64,000 nucleotides of DNA, from assembly GCF_014842025.1 (NCBI RefSeq), contig NZ_JACYUY010000006.1, positions 62,001-126,000 on the forward strand, written 5' to 3'. This DNA is from Massilia sp. CFBP 13721. GTDB taxonomy: Bacteria > Pseudomonadota > Gammaproteobacteria > Burkholderiales > Burkholderiaceae_D. Below, in pieces: positions 25,580-34,789 of this stretch (positions are counted from its first letter, which is position 1; each line of letters starts with the position of its first letter). The position numbers and the translations under genes are program-made. Below the pieces are notes generated by a model that made no database searches, was not told where the DNA came from, and saw only the letters and a program-made list of their open reading frames with translations.

Positions 25580-25757
25580 GGCGGGCACACTGACTCAGCT
25601 TATGCAGCAGTGCTGAGCCAAATACTGGGACAGGTCAAGGAATGCGCACGCGCGCCGGGAACCCGGGCGCCGCGTGCGATGAGGAATTGGTGCCAGTATG
25701 TTTCCCGACCGCTGGCGCCGGTAGGGCAGCGAAGCTGCCGTGTTCGTTCGAACAGGA

Positions 25758-27782
25758 CTATCTTCGCTCGGGATTGTGACAGCTTGTTGACTTACCCCCG
25801 CTGAGGGACGGGGCTGGTGCCGGCAGCGTGTGCGGGGCGCCCTCGCACAAGGTCAGCACCGCGCGCGCCAGCTCCACCGGCGCCACCGGTTTCGACAGGT
25901 ATTCGTCGAAACCCGCTTCCAGCGAACGCAGGCGGTCCTCGTGGCGCGAAAAGGCGGTCAGGGCGAGGGCGCGCACGCCGGCAACCTGCGCATTGCCGGA
26001 GGCGCGCACGCGGCGCATCAGTTCCAGCCCGTCCATGCCCGGCATGCCGATGTCGCTCACCATCAGGTCGGGTTTCAGCTGGTCGATCAGATGCAGCGCC
26101 TCGTAGGCGGTGGCGGCGGTGACGATGGTGGCGGCCATGTCGGCCAGCACGTAATGGACGATGTCGAGCGAATCGCGTTCGTCGTCGACCACCAGGATCG
26201 TGCGGCCCGCCAGCGCGCCGCTGCCGGCGCGCACCGGGTCAGGGTCGTCTGCTTTGAGCAGGCAGTCGGGGGCGGCGGGAACATCGCCCTCCAGGTTCGG
26301 CAGCGGCATGGTCAGCGTAAACGTCGACCCGGCGCCGGCGCCGGCGCTCGCCACCGTGAGCTGGCCGCCCTGCAGTTCGACCAGCTGGCGCGCGATCGAC
26401 AGGCCGAGGCCCAGGCCGCCATGGCGCCGCGTCGACGAGGCATCGGCCTGGCGGAAGCGGTCGAACACATGGGGCAGGAATTCCGGCGCGATGCCGATGC
26501 CGGTGTCGCTCACGGCGATCGCGATGGCGTCGCCGACGCGCTGCGCGCTGACGCGCACGCTGCCGCCGGCAGGCGTGAATTTGATGGCGTTCGACAGCAG
26601 GTTAGTCATCACCTGCTGCAGGCGGGCGGCATCCGCCGCCAGCGGTCCGGCGTGGCTGTCGATCAGCATCTCGAGGCGCACGTTCTTCGCCATGGCGCCA
26701 GGGCGCACCGTTTCGACGGCGGCGGCAATGAAATCCGCCGGCCAGGTGCGGTCGACCTCGATGCGTAGTTGGCCGGCGATCAGGCGGCTCATGTCGAGCA
26801 TGTCTTCGATCAGTTGCGACTGCGCGCGCGCGTTGCGTTCGATCGTCTGCAAGCCGCGTTTGAGCATTTTTTCATCCTTGCCGCCATCCATCAGCAACTG
26901 CGCCCAGCCAAGCATGGCGTTGAGCGGGGTGCGCAGTTCGTGCGACAGGGTGGAGAGGAATTCGTCCTTCATGTCGGACAGGCGCTCGGCCTCGACGCGC
27001 GCCTTTTGTTCGTCCAGGTACAGGGCTTGCCGTTCGGCCAGGATGCGCGCGCGCTCTTCCAGGCGCGAATCGTAGACGGCGACCAGGGTGGCAATCGTCA
27101 GCAGCAGCAGGGCGGTGACCGTCACCATGCCCGCCAATAAATCCTGGCTGATGCCGACGTTCGCTTCCAGGCAGATGCTGCCCGGATCGAAGTGGGCCGC
27201 CTCCATGCCGGTGTAGTGCATGCCGACGATGGCGCCACCCATGACGACGGCGGCCGCGAGCTGCGTCAACTTGCCGTGCTGCATGCGGTGGCGCAGGTGA
27301 AACGCCAGCCACAGGGCGCCGGCCGAGGCGCCGATCGCGATCAGCACCGACAGCGCGAACAGCAGCGGATCGTAGTCGATCCCGGGACGCATGCGCATGG
27401 CCGCCATGCCGGTGTAGTGCATGGCATTGATGCCGAGCCCCATCAGCAGCGCGCTGACGGCGAAATGGCTGGCGCGCGGCGTCGGCCGGCTGATCTGCGA
27501 CAGCGCCAGCGCCGAGGCCAGCACCGGCAACAACCAGGAGACGAGGGTGATCGCGGTGTCGTAGCCGACCGCGAAGGGCAGGCGGAAGGCCTGCATGCCG
27601 ATGAAATGCATGGCCCAGATGCCGCTGCCCATGGCAAAGGCGCCGCCGCCCATCCACCACCAGGTGGCGCGGCCATGCGAGTGGCGCACGCGTTCGGCCA
27701 GGCTCAGCGCGGTATGGGAAGCATAGACCGCGACCAGGATCGAGACCACGACAAGGGACGGTTCGTAATGGCCGATCGACAT
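25758..27782 (-). CDS. MHYT-domain hybrid sensor histidine kinase
   Basis: A 674-residue integral-membrane hybrid kinase. Residues 1-240 form seven hydrophobic segments with three MHYT-type motifs (AMHFIGM, AMHYTGM, GMHYTGM), thought to bind copper and sense gases or redox. A coiled linker (RILAERQALYLDEQKARVEA) leads to HisKA with H-box LSHELRTPLNAML, then HATPase with N-box TNLLSNAIKFTP, G1 DTGIGI and G2 GLGLGLSIAR. A receiver domain near residue 540 has ILVVDDERD, the phosphoacceptor DIGMPGMDG and LSKPV. No output domain follows, so phosphate probably passes to an unlinked partner. The gene is alone in its transcription unit; the signal is unknown. Confidence 0.93.
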   Translation of the reverse strand: MSIGHYEPSLVVVSILVAVYASHTALSLAERVRHSHGRATWWWMGGGAFAMGSGIWAMHFIGMQAFRLPFAVGYDTAITLVSWLLPVLASALALSQISRPTPRASHFAVSALLMGLGINAMHYTGMAAMRMRPGIDYDPLLFALSVLIAIGASAGALWLAFHLRHRMQHGKLTQLAAAVVMGGAIVGMHYTGMEAAHFDPGSICLEANVGISQDLLAGMVTVTALLLLTIATLVAVYDSRLEERARILAERQALYLDEQKARVEAERLSDMKDEFLSTLSHELRTPLNAMLGWAQLLMDGGKDEKMLKRGLQTIERNARAQSQLIEDMLDMSRLIAGQLRIEVDRTWPADFIAAAVETVRPGAMAKNVRLEMLIDSHAGPLAADAARLQQVMTNLLSNAIKFTPAGGSVRVSAQRVGDAIAIAVSDTGIGIAPEFLPHVFDRFRQADASSTRRHGGLGLGLSIARQLVELQGGQLTVASAGAGAGSTFTLTMPLPNLEGDVPAAPDCLLKADDPDPVRAGSGALAGRTILVVDDERDSLDIVHYVLADMAATIVTAATAYEALHLIDQLKPDLMVSDIGMPGMDGLELMRRVRASGNAQVAGVRALALTAFSRHEDRLRSLEAGFDEYLSKPVAPVELARAVLTLCEGAPHTLPAPAPSLSGGKSTSCHNPERR

Positions 27783-27937
27783 GGCAAATCCGCTAGCTTG
27801 CCGGGAAGCCTCCCGGGCAGGTTGGAAAAAAATGCAGGTGAACCAGTCTACACGGCACTGGTCCAGCCTGCATTAAATTTTCCGTATGGCAATTTCGGCA
27901 TGACACGGCGAAGCAACAGTGCCATGCGGATAAGCGC

Positions 27938-29176
27938 TTATATGGCCTTGCGCGTATTCGGCAAAAAGGCGGTTGCCAGGCCCAGCAGCGGCAAGAAGGA
28001 AATCACGCTGTAGACCTGGACGATGCCGTGGCTGTCGGCCAGCTTGCCGAGGCAGGCCGCGCCGATGCCGCCGATGCCGAACATGAGGCCGAACATCAGG
28101 CCCGAGACCATGCCGACCCGTCCCGGCACGGCTTCCTGGGCATAGACCACGAGCGCGGAAAAAGCCGACGACATGATCAGGCCGATGGCAATCGCCAGCA
28201 CGCCCGTCCACCACAGGTTCGCGTACGGCAAAGCGAGCGCGAACGGCGCCACGCCGAGGAAGGAAATCCAGATGACGGCCTTGCGTCCGATGCGGTCGCC
28301 GACGGGTCCGCCGGCAAAGGTGCCGGCCGCCACCGCCGCCAGGAACATGAAGAGAAACATCTGGCTGTGCTGGACGCCCAGGCCGAAGCGTTCCATCAGG
28401 TAGAACGTGAAGTAATTGGTGAACGAGGCGATGTAGACGAATTTGGCGAACATCAGGATGCAGATGACGATCACCGCGCGGATCACGCCGGCGCGGTCGA
28501 GCCCTTCGCGATGGCCGCTCATGAGGCTTTTCGCCTTGGCGCTGCCGTTGTGCGTGACCCACAGCGTCAGCCGGTACAGCACGAAGATGGCGGCCAGGGC
28601 GACCACGATGAACCAGGCCACGGCGCCCTGGCCGTACGGAATGACGATCGCGGCCGTCAGCAGCGGGCCGATGGCGCTGCCGCTGTTGCCGCCGACCTGG
28701 AAGGTCGATTGCGCGGTGCCGAAGCGGCCGCCCGAGGCCAGGCGCGCGATGCGCGACGCCTCCGGGTGGAAGGCGGCGGAACCGACGCCGATGACGGCCG
28801 CCGCCACCAATAGCATGTTGTAGCTGCCGGCCGTGGCCAGCAGCGCCACGCCGATCAGGGTCATTACCATCCCCATCGGCAGCAGCCAGGGTTTCGGATG
28901 TTTATCGGTGTACATGCCGATCCAGGGCTGCAGCAGCGAAGCGGTCACCTGGTAGACCAGGGCGATGATGCCGATCTGGCCGAAGTTCAGCGAAAAATTC
29001 GTCTTCAGCAGCGGGAAGATCGCCGGCACCATCGCCTGGATCATGTCGTTGAGCAGGTGCGCGACCGCGGCGCCGCCGACGATGGGCAGCAGGAATTTCT
29101 GCGCTACAGGAGCGGAGGGCGCCGCGGTGTCCGCTGAGGTGTTCGCTACAGTAGGGGAGGCGGCAGGTGTGGTCAT
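27938..29176 (-). CDS. MFS transporter, fosmidomycin-resistance (Fsr) family
   Basis: A 412-residue major-facilitator exporter with 12 predicted helices. HLLNDMIQAMVPAIFPLLK after the first loop and GIYTDKHPKP-like text (here GMYTDKHPKPW) between helices 2 and 3 are hallmarks of the Fsr group; GDRIGRK marks the second half. Fsr proteins export fosmidomycin and related drugs, but native substrates are usually unknown. ATG 29176 is selected because the upstream open frame is antisense to the AraC gene. It is divergent from an AraC-type regulator, the usual arrangement for substrate-induced efflux. Confidence 0.9.
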   Translation of the reverse strand: MTTPAASPTVANTSADTAAPSAPVAQKFLLPIVGGAAVAHLLNDMIQAMVPAIFPLLKTNFSLNFGQIGIIALVYQVTASLLQPWIGMYTDKHPKPWLLPMGMVMTLIGVALLATAGSYNMLLVAAAVIGVGSAAFHPEASRIARLASGGRFGTAQSTFQVGGNSGSAIGPLLTAAIVIPYGQGAVAWFIVVALAAIFVLYRLTLWVTHNGSAKAKSLMSGHREGLDRAGVIRAVIVICILMFAKFVYIASFTNYFTFYLMERFGLGVQHSQMFLFMFLAAVAAGTFAGGPVGDRIGRKAVIWISFLGVAPFALALPYANLWWTGVLAIAIGLIMSSAFSALVVYAQEAVPGRVGMVSGLMFGLMFGIGGIGAACLGKLADSHGIVQVYSVISFLPLLGLATAFLPNTRKAI

Positions 29177-29268
29177 GGGAAGGCGAAAGGTGGGAGCGAA
29201 AGCGGCGCTGGACCGCCGAGCATAACGTACCTGCCGGTGACGGTCTCGCGCTAGCCTGCCAGCGACTG

Positions 29269-29274
29269 TAGAAT
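29269..29274 (+). promoter_or_regulatory. -10 box close to the AraC start codon
   Basis: TAGAAT is followed by seven bases and then ATG 29282. No ribosome site is visible before this ATG. If this -10 box is used, the message would be leaderless or nearly so. A consensus -35 is not apparent. Confidence 0.35.
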
Positions 29275-29281
29275 TCCTGCC

Positions 29282-30055
29282 ATGGCGTCGCATCCCTCCC
29301 ACAAGCACCAGCTGTTCGATAACCTGCCGCGCCCGCTCGTGGTGATGGAAAACCGCTGGCCGGCCGGCAGCGCGACCGGCTGGCATTCCCATCCGAAAGG
29401 GCAGCTCCTGTACGCCACCGCGGGCGTCATGGCCGTGCACACCGAGGCCGGCGCCTGGGTCGTCACGCCCAACCGGGCGCTCTGGATGACCACCGGCCTG
29501 CGCCACAACGTCACCATGTCCGGCGAGGTAGTGCTGCGCACCGCCTATATCGACGTCGCGCGGGTGGCGGCGCTGCCGGCCGAAAGCTGTGTCATCAACA
29601 TTTCGCCGCTGCTGCGGGAACTGTTGATCGAGGCGGCGCGCATCTCGCCGGTCGTAGAACCGGCAGGGCGCGATGCGCGCCTGATCGCGCTGCTGATCGA
29701 CGAAATCCGGCTGGCGGTGGCATTGCCGCTGCACCTGCCGCTGCCGCAGGATGAACGGCTCAGGTCGATGTGTGCTGCCTTGAATGCACGGCCGGCGGCG
29801 TCGGCGAGCGCGGCGGCCTGGGCGGCGTCGATCGGCGTGGCCGAACGCACCCTGCACCGTTTATTCGTCAGGGAAACCGGGATGACCTTCGCCAAGTGGC
29901 GCGAGCAGGCGCGCCTGCTGTACGCACTGCAGCGGATCGGCAATGGCGACAAGGTCATCGAAGTCGCGCTCGACTGCGGCTATGCCAGTCCGAGCGCGTT
30001 CGCCGCCATGTTCAAGCGCCATTTCGGGGTCACGCCGTCAAGCTTTTACCGCTGA
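29282..30055 (+). CDS. AraC-family transcriptional regulator
   Basis: A 257-residue regulator. The N-terminal half is a cupin-like sensor (GSATGWHSHPKGQLLYATAG gives the histidine-rich start). The C-terminal half holds two helix-turn-helix units: AAWAASIGVAERTLHRLF and VIEVALDCGYASPSAFAAMF, ending in the canonical FKRHFGVTPSSFYR. It most resembles the group of AraC regulators located next to MFS exporters, and it is divergent from the Fsr-type transporter with 105 bases between starts. Regulation of that transporter is the likely role; the ligand is unknown. Confidence 0.92.
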   Translation: MASHPSHKHQLFDNLPRPLVVMENRWPAGSATGWHSHPKGQLLYATAGVMAVHTEAGAWVVTPNRALWMTTGLRHNVTMSGEVVLRTAYIDVARVAALPAESCVINISPLLRELLIEAARISPVVEPAGRDARLIALLIDEIRLAVALPLHLPLPQDERLRSMCAALNARPAASASAAAWAASIGVAERTLHRLFVRETGMTFAKWREQARLLYALQRIGNGDKVIEVALDCGYASPSAFAAMFKRHFGVTPSSFYR

Positions 30056-30067
30056 AATCGGAGGCGG

Positions 30068-30490
30068 CTAGCGGCGCAGGATGAAGGTGGCCATGGCCGC
30101 GACGGCGCCGGCCGCCGCTAGTGCCCAGGGGCCGATGCGCATGATCTCTCCGGAGTGTCCGGCCTGCACGGCAAGCGGCCCGGAAATCGGGCGCCATTCG
30201 TCGCGCCTGGCGGCCGCGGCGCGCGCGGCGGCCGCTTCCTGTTCGTAGAAGGTGGAGAAGCGTTCGAGGTCGAGCGGATTGAGCGTGGCCATGTAGGCGA
30301 CGATCTGGTCGTGCTGGTCGAGCCGCACCTGGTAACGGTTGCGTCCGGCGGCCACCGCCTTGCGCAGGTGCTCGGCTTCGGTCTCGACCAGTTCGCGCAC
30401 GCTCTCGCGCGTGATGGCGGCCAGCGCGATCCTGGGTCGTTCAACGCTTCGTCTGTCGGCTTGCACTTGCGGTCTCTCTTGGCATTGCAT
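30068..30490 (-). CDS. Hypothetical tail-anchored protein (about 140 residues)
   Basis: A protein of up to 140 residues with a helical, charged middle (ITRESVRELVETEAEHLRKA then a segment ending RFSTFYEQEAAAARAAAARR) and one C-terminal membrane helix (IGPWALAAAGAVAAMATFIL) ending RR. That topology suggests a cytoplasmic helical domain anchored by its tail. I do not recognise the family. The start is uncertain: ATG 30490 lacks a ribosome site, and an in-frame GTG at 30466 follows a purine-rich stretch. It is convergent with the AraC gene, 12 bases apart. Confidence 0.6.
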   Translation of the reverse strand: MQCQERPQVQADRRSVERPRIALAAITRESVRELVETEAEHLRKAVAAGRNRYQVRLDQHDQIVAYMATLNPLDLERFSTFYEQEAAAARAAAARRDEWRPISGPLAVQAGHSGEIMRIGPWALAAAGAVAAMATFILRR

Positions 30491-30736
30491 CTGACAGGCA
30501 GTCTACGCCCCTGTGCGGCCGTTTGCCAACACACTTGGCTCCGGTGGCGGAATCAAACTGACAACAAGCGCCTCGGGAAGCGTCTCAAAATTTCTACAAG
30601 GCAAAATATATTTCCATATGATTGTTAGAACGCCATTTAGTTTGCGCCGCCAGGTACGATAACCTGAGCAGCGCATCGCATTGAGCGCACCGGTTGGCAG
30701 GCGAAACACAGGCATTGCCTGCGCGCGCAGCGGCAC

Positions 30737-33148
30737 ATGGAAACTGATTTGAACGACATGACAAATACGGCGGACCTGGCGCGGCTGGCCGAGCAAAATA
30801 CCGCCCTCATCGAAAATTCGCTCGACCTGATCGCCCTGATCGATGACGACGGCCGCTTCCTGCGCCTGAACGCGGCGACCTTCGATCTCCTCGGCTACCG
30901 GCCCGACGAGCTGGTGGGGCGGCATTACTGGGAACTGGTAGGCGCAGAAGAGATCGCGCGCTTCCGCTCCCTGCGCGCCGAACTGCGCAATGGCGTGTCG
31001 GTGCGGCGCGACCTGCGCCACCGCTGGTTGCGCAAGGACGGCAGGGAGGTGATCGTGTCGATCTCGGTGCGCTGGTGCGCGCTCAGCCGGGTGACCTATG
31101 CCACCGCGCGCGACGTGACCGAGCAGCATACCGCGCGCGAAGCGCTGGCCAAGCTGCAGCAACAGCAGCAGCTGATGCTGGAAAGTATCGGCGACGCCTT
31201 TTTTGCCGTCGATCGCAACTGGTGCGTGACCTATGCGAATCGCAAGGCCGGCGCCTTTGTCAATATCGACGCCACCTTGGCCATCGGCCGCAACCTGCTC
31301 GAGGTCGCGCCCGACCTGCACGGTTCTCCGACGCTCGCCTGCTACCAGCGCGCCATGGCAAGCGGCGAAGCCTGCACCTTCGAGACTTACTGGGAACCCT
31401 CGGGCGTCTGGCTGGAAGTGCGCGCCTATCCGAGCGAGGATGGCCTGTCCGTGTATTTCCACGACATCAGTTTTAAACGCCAGGCCGAGCAGGCGCTGAA
31501 GAAGAGCGAGCAGCGCTACCGCAGCCTGTTCCAGCAGGCGGCCGACAGCATCGTCATCGCCGACCGCGAGCTGTTCATCGTCGCCGCCAACGGCCGCGCC
31601 TGCAGTAACTTCCGCTACACCGAAGAAGAATTCTTGCGCCTGCGCGTGCCCGACATCGACAGCGGCTACGCCTACACGGCGGAGCTGGCGCTGGCGCTGC
31701 AAGATGGGCACACGCGGCTGCTGCGCATCCAGAAGCGGCGCAAGGACGGCAGCACCTTCCCGGCCGACGTGCACATCTCGCGCTTCGAAGACAACGGCGG
31801 CGAGTACTACCAGGCCATCATCCGCGACGTTACAGAGCGCGAAGAGACGCAGAACCGCCTGCGCGAGCTGGCCACCCACGACACGCTCACCGGTTTGCCG
31901 AACCGCGCGCTGCTGAACGACCGGGTGCAGCGCCTACTCGATACCTGCCCGCACGAGGGGACGGTGGCGACCATGTTCCTCGACCTCGACCGCTTCAAGG
32001 AAATCAACGACTCCTTCGGGCACGAATTCGGCGACGTGCTGCTGTGCGACGTGGCGGCGCGCCTGCGCCGCGTGCTGCGCCCAAGCGACGTCATCGCCCG
32101 TCTCGGCGGCGACGAATTCGTGATCGCCGCTCATTGCACGAGCGGCAAGGGTGCGGCCGAACGCATCGGCGAGAAACTGCTCGACGTGCTGACCGCGCCG
32201 ATCACGATCGCCGGGCAGGACGTGATCATCGGCGCCTCGATCGGCATCAGCCTGTTCCCCTGCGACGGCCAGACCAAGGAGCAGCTGTTCCAGGCCGCCG
32301 ACACGGCGATGTACCGCGCCAAGGCCGCCGGGCGCAATCGCTACCGCTTCTTCGAGCCCGAGATGGCCGTCGCCACGCGCGAACGCATGGCGCTGGAAAC
32401 CTCGCTGCGCCCGGCGCTGGCGCGCGCCGAGTTCGAACTGCACTACCAGCCGCGCATCGACCTGCGCAGCATGGCCATGGTCGGCATGGAAGCGCTGATC
32501 CGCTGGAACCATCCCGAGCGCGGCATGGTCTCGCCCTGCCAGTTCATTCCAATCGCCGAAGAGACCGGCCTGATCGTGCCGATCGGGCGCTGGGTGCTGT
32601 TCGAGGCCTGCCGCCAGACGCGCCGCCTGATGAGCGAATTCGGGCGCGAGATCTGCGTATCGGTGAACGTCTCGGCGCGCCAGCTGGCGCACCAGACCTT
32701 TGTCGGCGAGGTGCGGCAAGCCCTGGCCGAGTCCGGCATCCCGCCGCACTGCCTGGAACTGGAACTGACGGAAAGCGCGCTGATCGCCGACGTCGAGCGC
32801 ACCGCGCAGATGCTGCGCGAACTGCACGAACTCGGCGTGAAACTGGCGGTCGACGATTTCGGCACCGGTTATTCGGGCCTGGCCTACCTGCGCAAGTTTC
32901 CGATCGACGTCCTGAAACTCGACCGCTCCTTCGTGCTGCAGGAAGACGAGCGCATCAGCGCCTTCGATTTCGTCAAGGCCTTCGTCGACATGGCGCACGC
33001 CCTGAAACTGGCGGTGGTGGCCGAAGGCGTCGAGACCGCCGAGGTGGTCGACTTCCTGCGCTCGGCCGCGTGCGACGAGGCGCAAGGCTATCACTTTGCG
33101 CGTCCCTTGCCGCTGGCCGACTTGCGCGCGCGGCTGGCGTCCGAGTAA
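30737..33148 (+). CDS. PAS-PAS-PAS-GGDEF-EAL cyclic-di-GMP enzyme
   Basis: An 803-residue cytoplasmic protein with three PAS domains (about residues 20-130, 140-250 and 258-375), a GGDEF domain (about 380-535) and an EAL domain (about 545-800). The diguanylate cyclase site RLGGDEF is intact, and RPSD five residues before it is a product-inhibition I-site. The phosphodiesterase part keeps GMEALIRW, a TESALIADVE-type metal segment and DDFGTGYSGLAYL with KLDRSF. Both activities are therefore possible, and which dominates cannot be told. No membrane segment, so it senses an intracellular signal. It faces a second c-di-GMP-related gene (33355-34638). Confidence 0.93.
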   Translation: METDLNDMTNTADLARLAEQNTALIENSLDLIALIDDDGRFLRLNAATFDLLGYRPDELVGRHYWELVGAEEIARFRSLRAELRNGVSVRRDLRHRWLRKDGREVIVSISVRWCALSRVTYATARDVTEQHTAREALAKLQQQQQLMLESIGDAFFAVDRNWCVTYANRKAGAFVNIDATLAIGRNLLEVAPDLHGSPTLACYQRAMASGEACTFETYWEPSGVWLEVRAYPSEDGLSVYFHDISFKRQAEQALKKSEQRYRSLFQQAADSIVIADRELFIVAANGRACSNFRYTEEEFLRLRVPDIDSGYAYTAELALALQDGHTRLLRIQKRRKDGSTFPADVHISRFEDNGGEYYQAIIRDVTEREETQNRLRELATHDTLTGLPNRALLNDRVQRLLDTCPHEGTVATMFLDLDRFKEINDSFGHEFGDVLLCDVAARLRRVLRPSDVIARLGGDEFVIAAHCTSGKGAAERIGEKLLDVLTAPITIAGQDVIIGASIGISLFPCDGQTKEQLFQAADTAMYRAKAAGRNRYRFFEPEMAVATRERMALETSLRPALARAEFELHYQPRIDLRSMAMVGMEALIRWNHPERGMVSPCQFIPIAEETGLIVPIGRWVLFEACRQTRRLMSEFGREICVSVNVSARQLAHQTFVGEVRQALAESGIPPHCLELELTESALIADVERTAQMLRELHELGVKLAVDDFGTGYSGLAYLRKFPIDVLKLDRSFVLQEDERISAFDFVKAFVDMAHALKLAVVAEGVETAEVVDFLRSAACDEAQGYHFARPLPLADLRARLASE

Positions 33149-33166
33149 CCTGCAATGGCGGGGCAA

Positions 33167-33310
33167 CGTAGGGTGGGCACTTGTGCCCACGCGGTACGGC
33201 ACAAGCATGTCGAGACGCATGCAAAGCCCCGGAACGCATGCGTATTCGTTTCCATTCGCCCGCGCGAAACGCAACGGTTCGACCGCGTGGGCACGAGTGC
33301 CCACCCTACG
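33167..33310. repeat. Paired palindromic element, copy C (head-to-head)
   Basis: The left unit starts CGTAGGGTGG at 33167 and the right unit ends CCACCCTACG at 33310. Each unit contains a hairpin with stem GTGGGCAC and a two-base loop (TT on the left, GA on the right), followed or preceded by CGCGGT/ACCGCG. An inner ACGCATGC/GCATGCGT pair lies in the middle. It separates the convergent GGDEF-EAL and EAL/HDOD genes. Confidence 0.88.
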
Positions 33311-33354
33311 GTACACAACAGTAGCGGCTACGGGAGCAGTATCACCGCGCCGTA

Positions 33355-34638
33355 TTACCGCAACGATTCCCGCATCCACGCAAACGCCGCCGCCTGCGCG
33401 GGGCCGATGTCGTCCGGATCGATGCCGATGGCGGCCGCCAGCGCCGCGGCACGGAGGCTGTCTCCGCCCTCGACCACCAGCGCCAGCCTCAGGTAAGGGC
33501 CATACTTGCCCGCGCTGCGCAGCAGCACGTCGTGGATGTCCTGCGACAGGTGCATGTGATCGAGCAGGCGCGCCATCGGCATGCCCAGCATGACGTCGAA
33601 CAGGGACAGGATCCCGGCCAGGAACAGCTCGTCGCGTTCTACCGTCGTCAGCGCCGGATCGACCAGTTCCATAAAGCGGGCGCGGCGCAAGGCCACTTCG
33701 AGCAAGGCCGCGTCGCGCTCGCGCTGGCGGCCGAGCTTGAAGATGGCGACCGCCAGCCAGCGGTACACCACGTTGCGGCCCAGGACCAAAATAGCCTGGC
33801 CCAGGCCGGTCACCGCCGTCGCCCGGGCGTGGGCGGAGGCATTCGCCCATTTCAATAATTGCAGGGTAATGGCGGGGTCCTGCTTGGCCACTTCCGCCAG
33901 CTGCGCCAGGTCGGCATCCGAGCGCAGCAGGTTGAGCAGCTTGAGCGCCGTCACCCGGCTCTGGTCGAGGCTGCCGTCTTCGTCGGCCAGGTCGGGCTTG
34001 AACAGGAAACTGCCGAGGCAATAGTCGACGCCCCAGGTGAGGCACATGCGCTGCTCTTCCCAGCCGGTTACGGACTCGACCGCCAGTTCCAGGTGCGGAT
34101 GGTTGGACCGTAATTTTTCTACCAGGTCATGAACATCGGCCAGGTCGATGCCGGCAAGGTCGAGGAACAGGACGTCGCAGGCGGCGAGCAGGGCGGCCCG
34201 GTTAGCCTGGGCCGACAAGCCGCGCAAGCCGCAACGGGCGCCGTCACGCTTGAGCGCGCGCAGGTGCGCCACGCCATCCTGTCCCGCCAGCGCGGCGGCA
34301 TCCAGCACGAACACCGTGTGCGCGCCTGCGCATTTACGCAGCAATGGCGAGCCGGCCCCTGCCGGCGTGACGGGAACGACCGCCATGCGGCGCGTGGCGA
34401 ACCCGGCGACATCTTCCGCCGCCAGCGCTTCGAACAACAGCGTCTCGTCGCCCCCGCGCGCCAGGCTGAAACGATAGCCGTACAGGCGGTTATGGCGGTC
34501 GACCACTTCTTCGCGGCGCAGCGGCGCCGGCGCGGGCGCGGGCGGTGCTGTCGGAAGCGGAGGCGGAGGCAGCGGCATTGGCGCCGGTGTCTCCTGCGCG
34601 CGTGACCAGCGCCGGGTCAGGAACGAAAACAAGCCCAT
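33355..34638 (-). CDS. Degenerate EAL plus HDOD domain protein (YuxH-like)
   Basis: A 427-residue cytoplasmic protein. Residues about 55-215 resemble an EAL domain that has lost catalytic signatures: it begins VVDRHNRLYGYRFSLAR where active enzymes have an EALLRW motif, and LDLAGIDLADV stands where KID would be. Residues about 220-400 form an HDOD domain (VAKQDPAITLQLLKWAN, ILVLGRNVVYRWLAVAIFK, ELFLAGILSLFDVMLG). YuxH/CdgJ-type proteins of this layout act in c-di-GMP-linked signalling by protein interaction, not hydrolysis. ATG 34638 (MGLFSFLTRRW) is chosen by family resemblance; the frame stays open upstream. A Pro/Ala linker follows the N-terminus. Confidence 0.85.
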   Translation of the reverse strand: MGLFSFLTRRWSRAQETPAPMPLPPPPLPTAPPAPAPAPLRREEVVDRHNRLYGYRFSLARGGDETLLFEALAAEDVAGFATRRMAVVPVTPAGAGSPLLRKCAGAHTVFVLDAAALAGQDGVAHLRALKRDGARCGLRGLSAQANRAALLAACDVLFLDLAGIDLADVHDLVEKLRSNHPHLELAVESVTGWEEQRMCLTWGVDYCLGSFLFKPDLADEDGSLDQSRVTALKLLNLLRSDADLAQLAEVAKQDPAITLQLLKWANASAHARATAVTGLGQAILVLGRNVVYRWLAVAIFKLGRQRERDAALLEVALRRARFMELVDPALTTVERDELFLAGILSLFDVMLGMPMARLLDHMHLSQDIHDVLLRSAGKYGPYLRLALVVEGGDSLRAAALAAAIGIDPDDIGPAQAAAFAWMRESLR

Positions 34639-34789
34639 GAGGAAGCGTAACGAGATGGTGGATCGGATGTAGCTTGACTGGATGGTAACGCAAGTTTCTT
34701 CATGGCAGGAAATTGCCGCTGGCTTGGCATTTTCACTGAGCAAGAAACCAGCGATAATCATCGTTTCCTCATCCGGCAACGAACCCACC

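Noticed and set aside
29177..29857. Long N-terminal extension of the MFS transporter frame
   Set aside because: The extension is antisense to the AraC regulator and has no membrane or domain character; ATG 29176 gives the normal family start.
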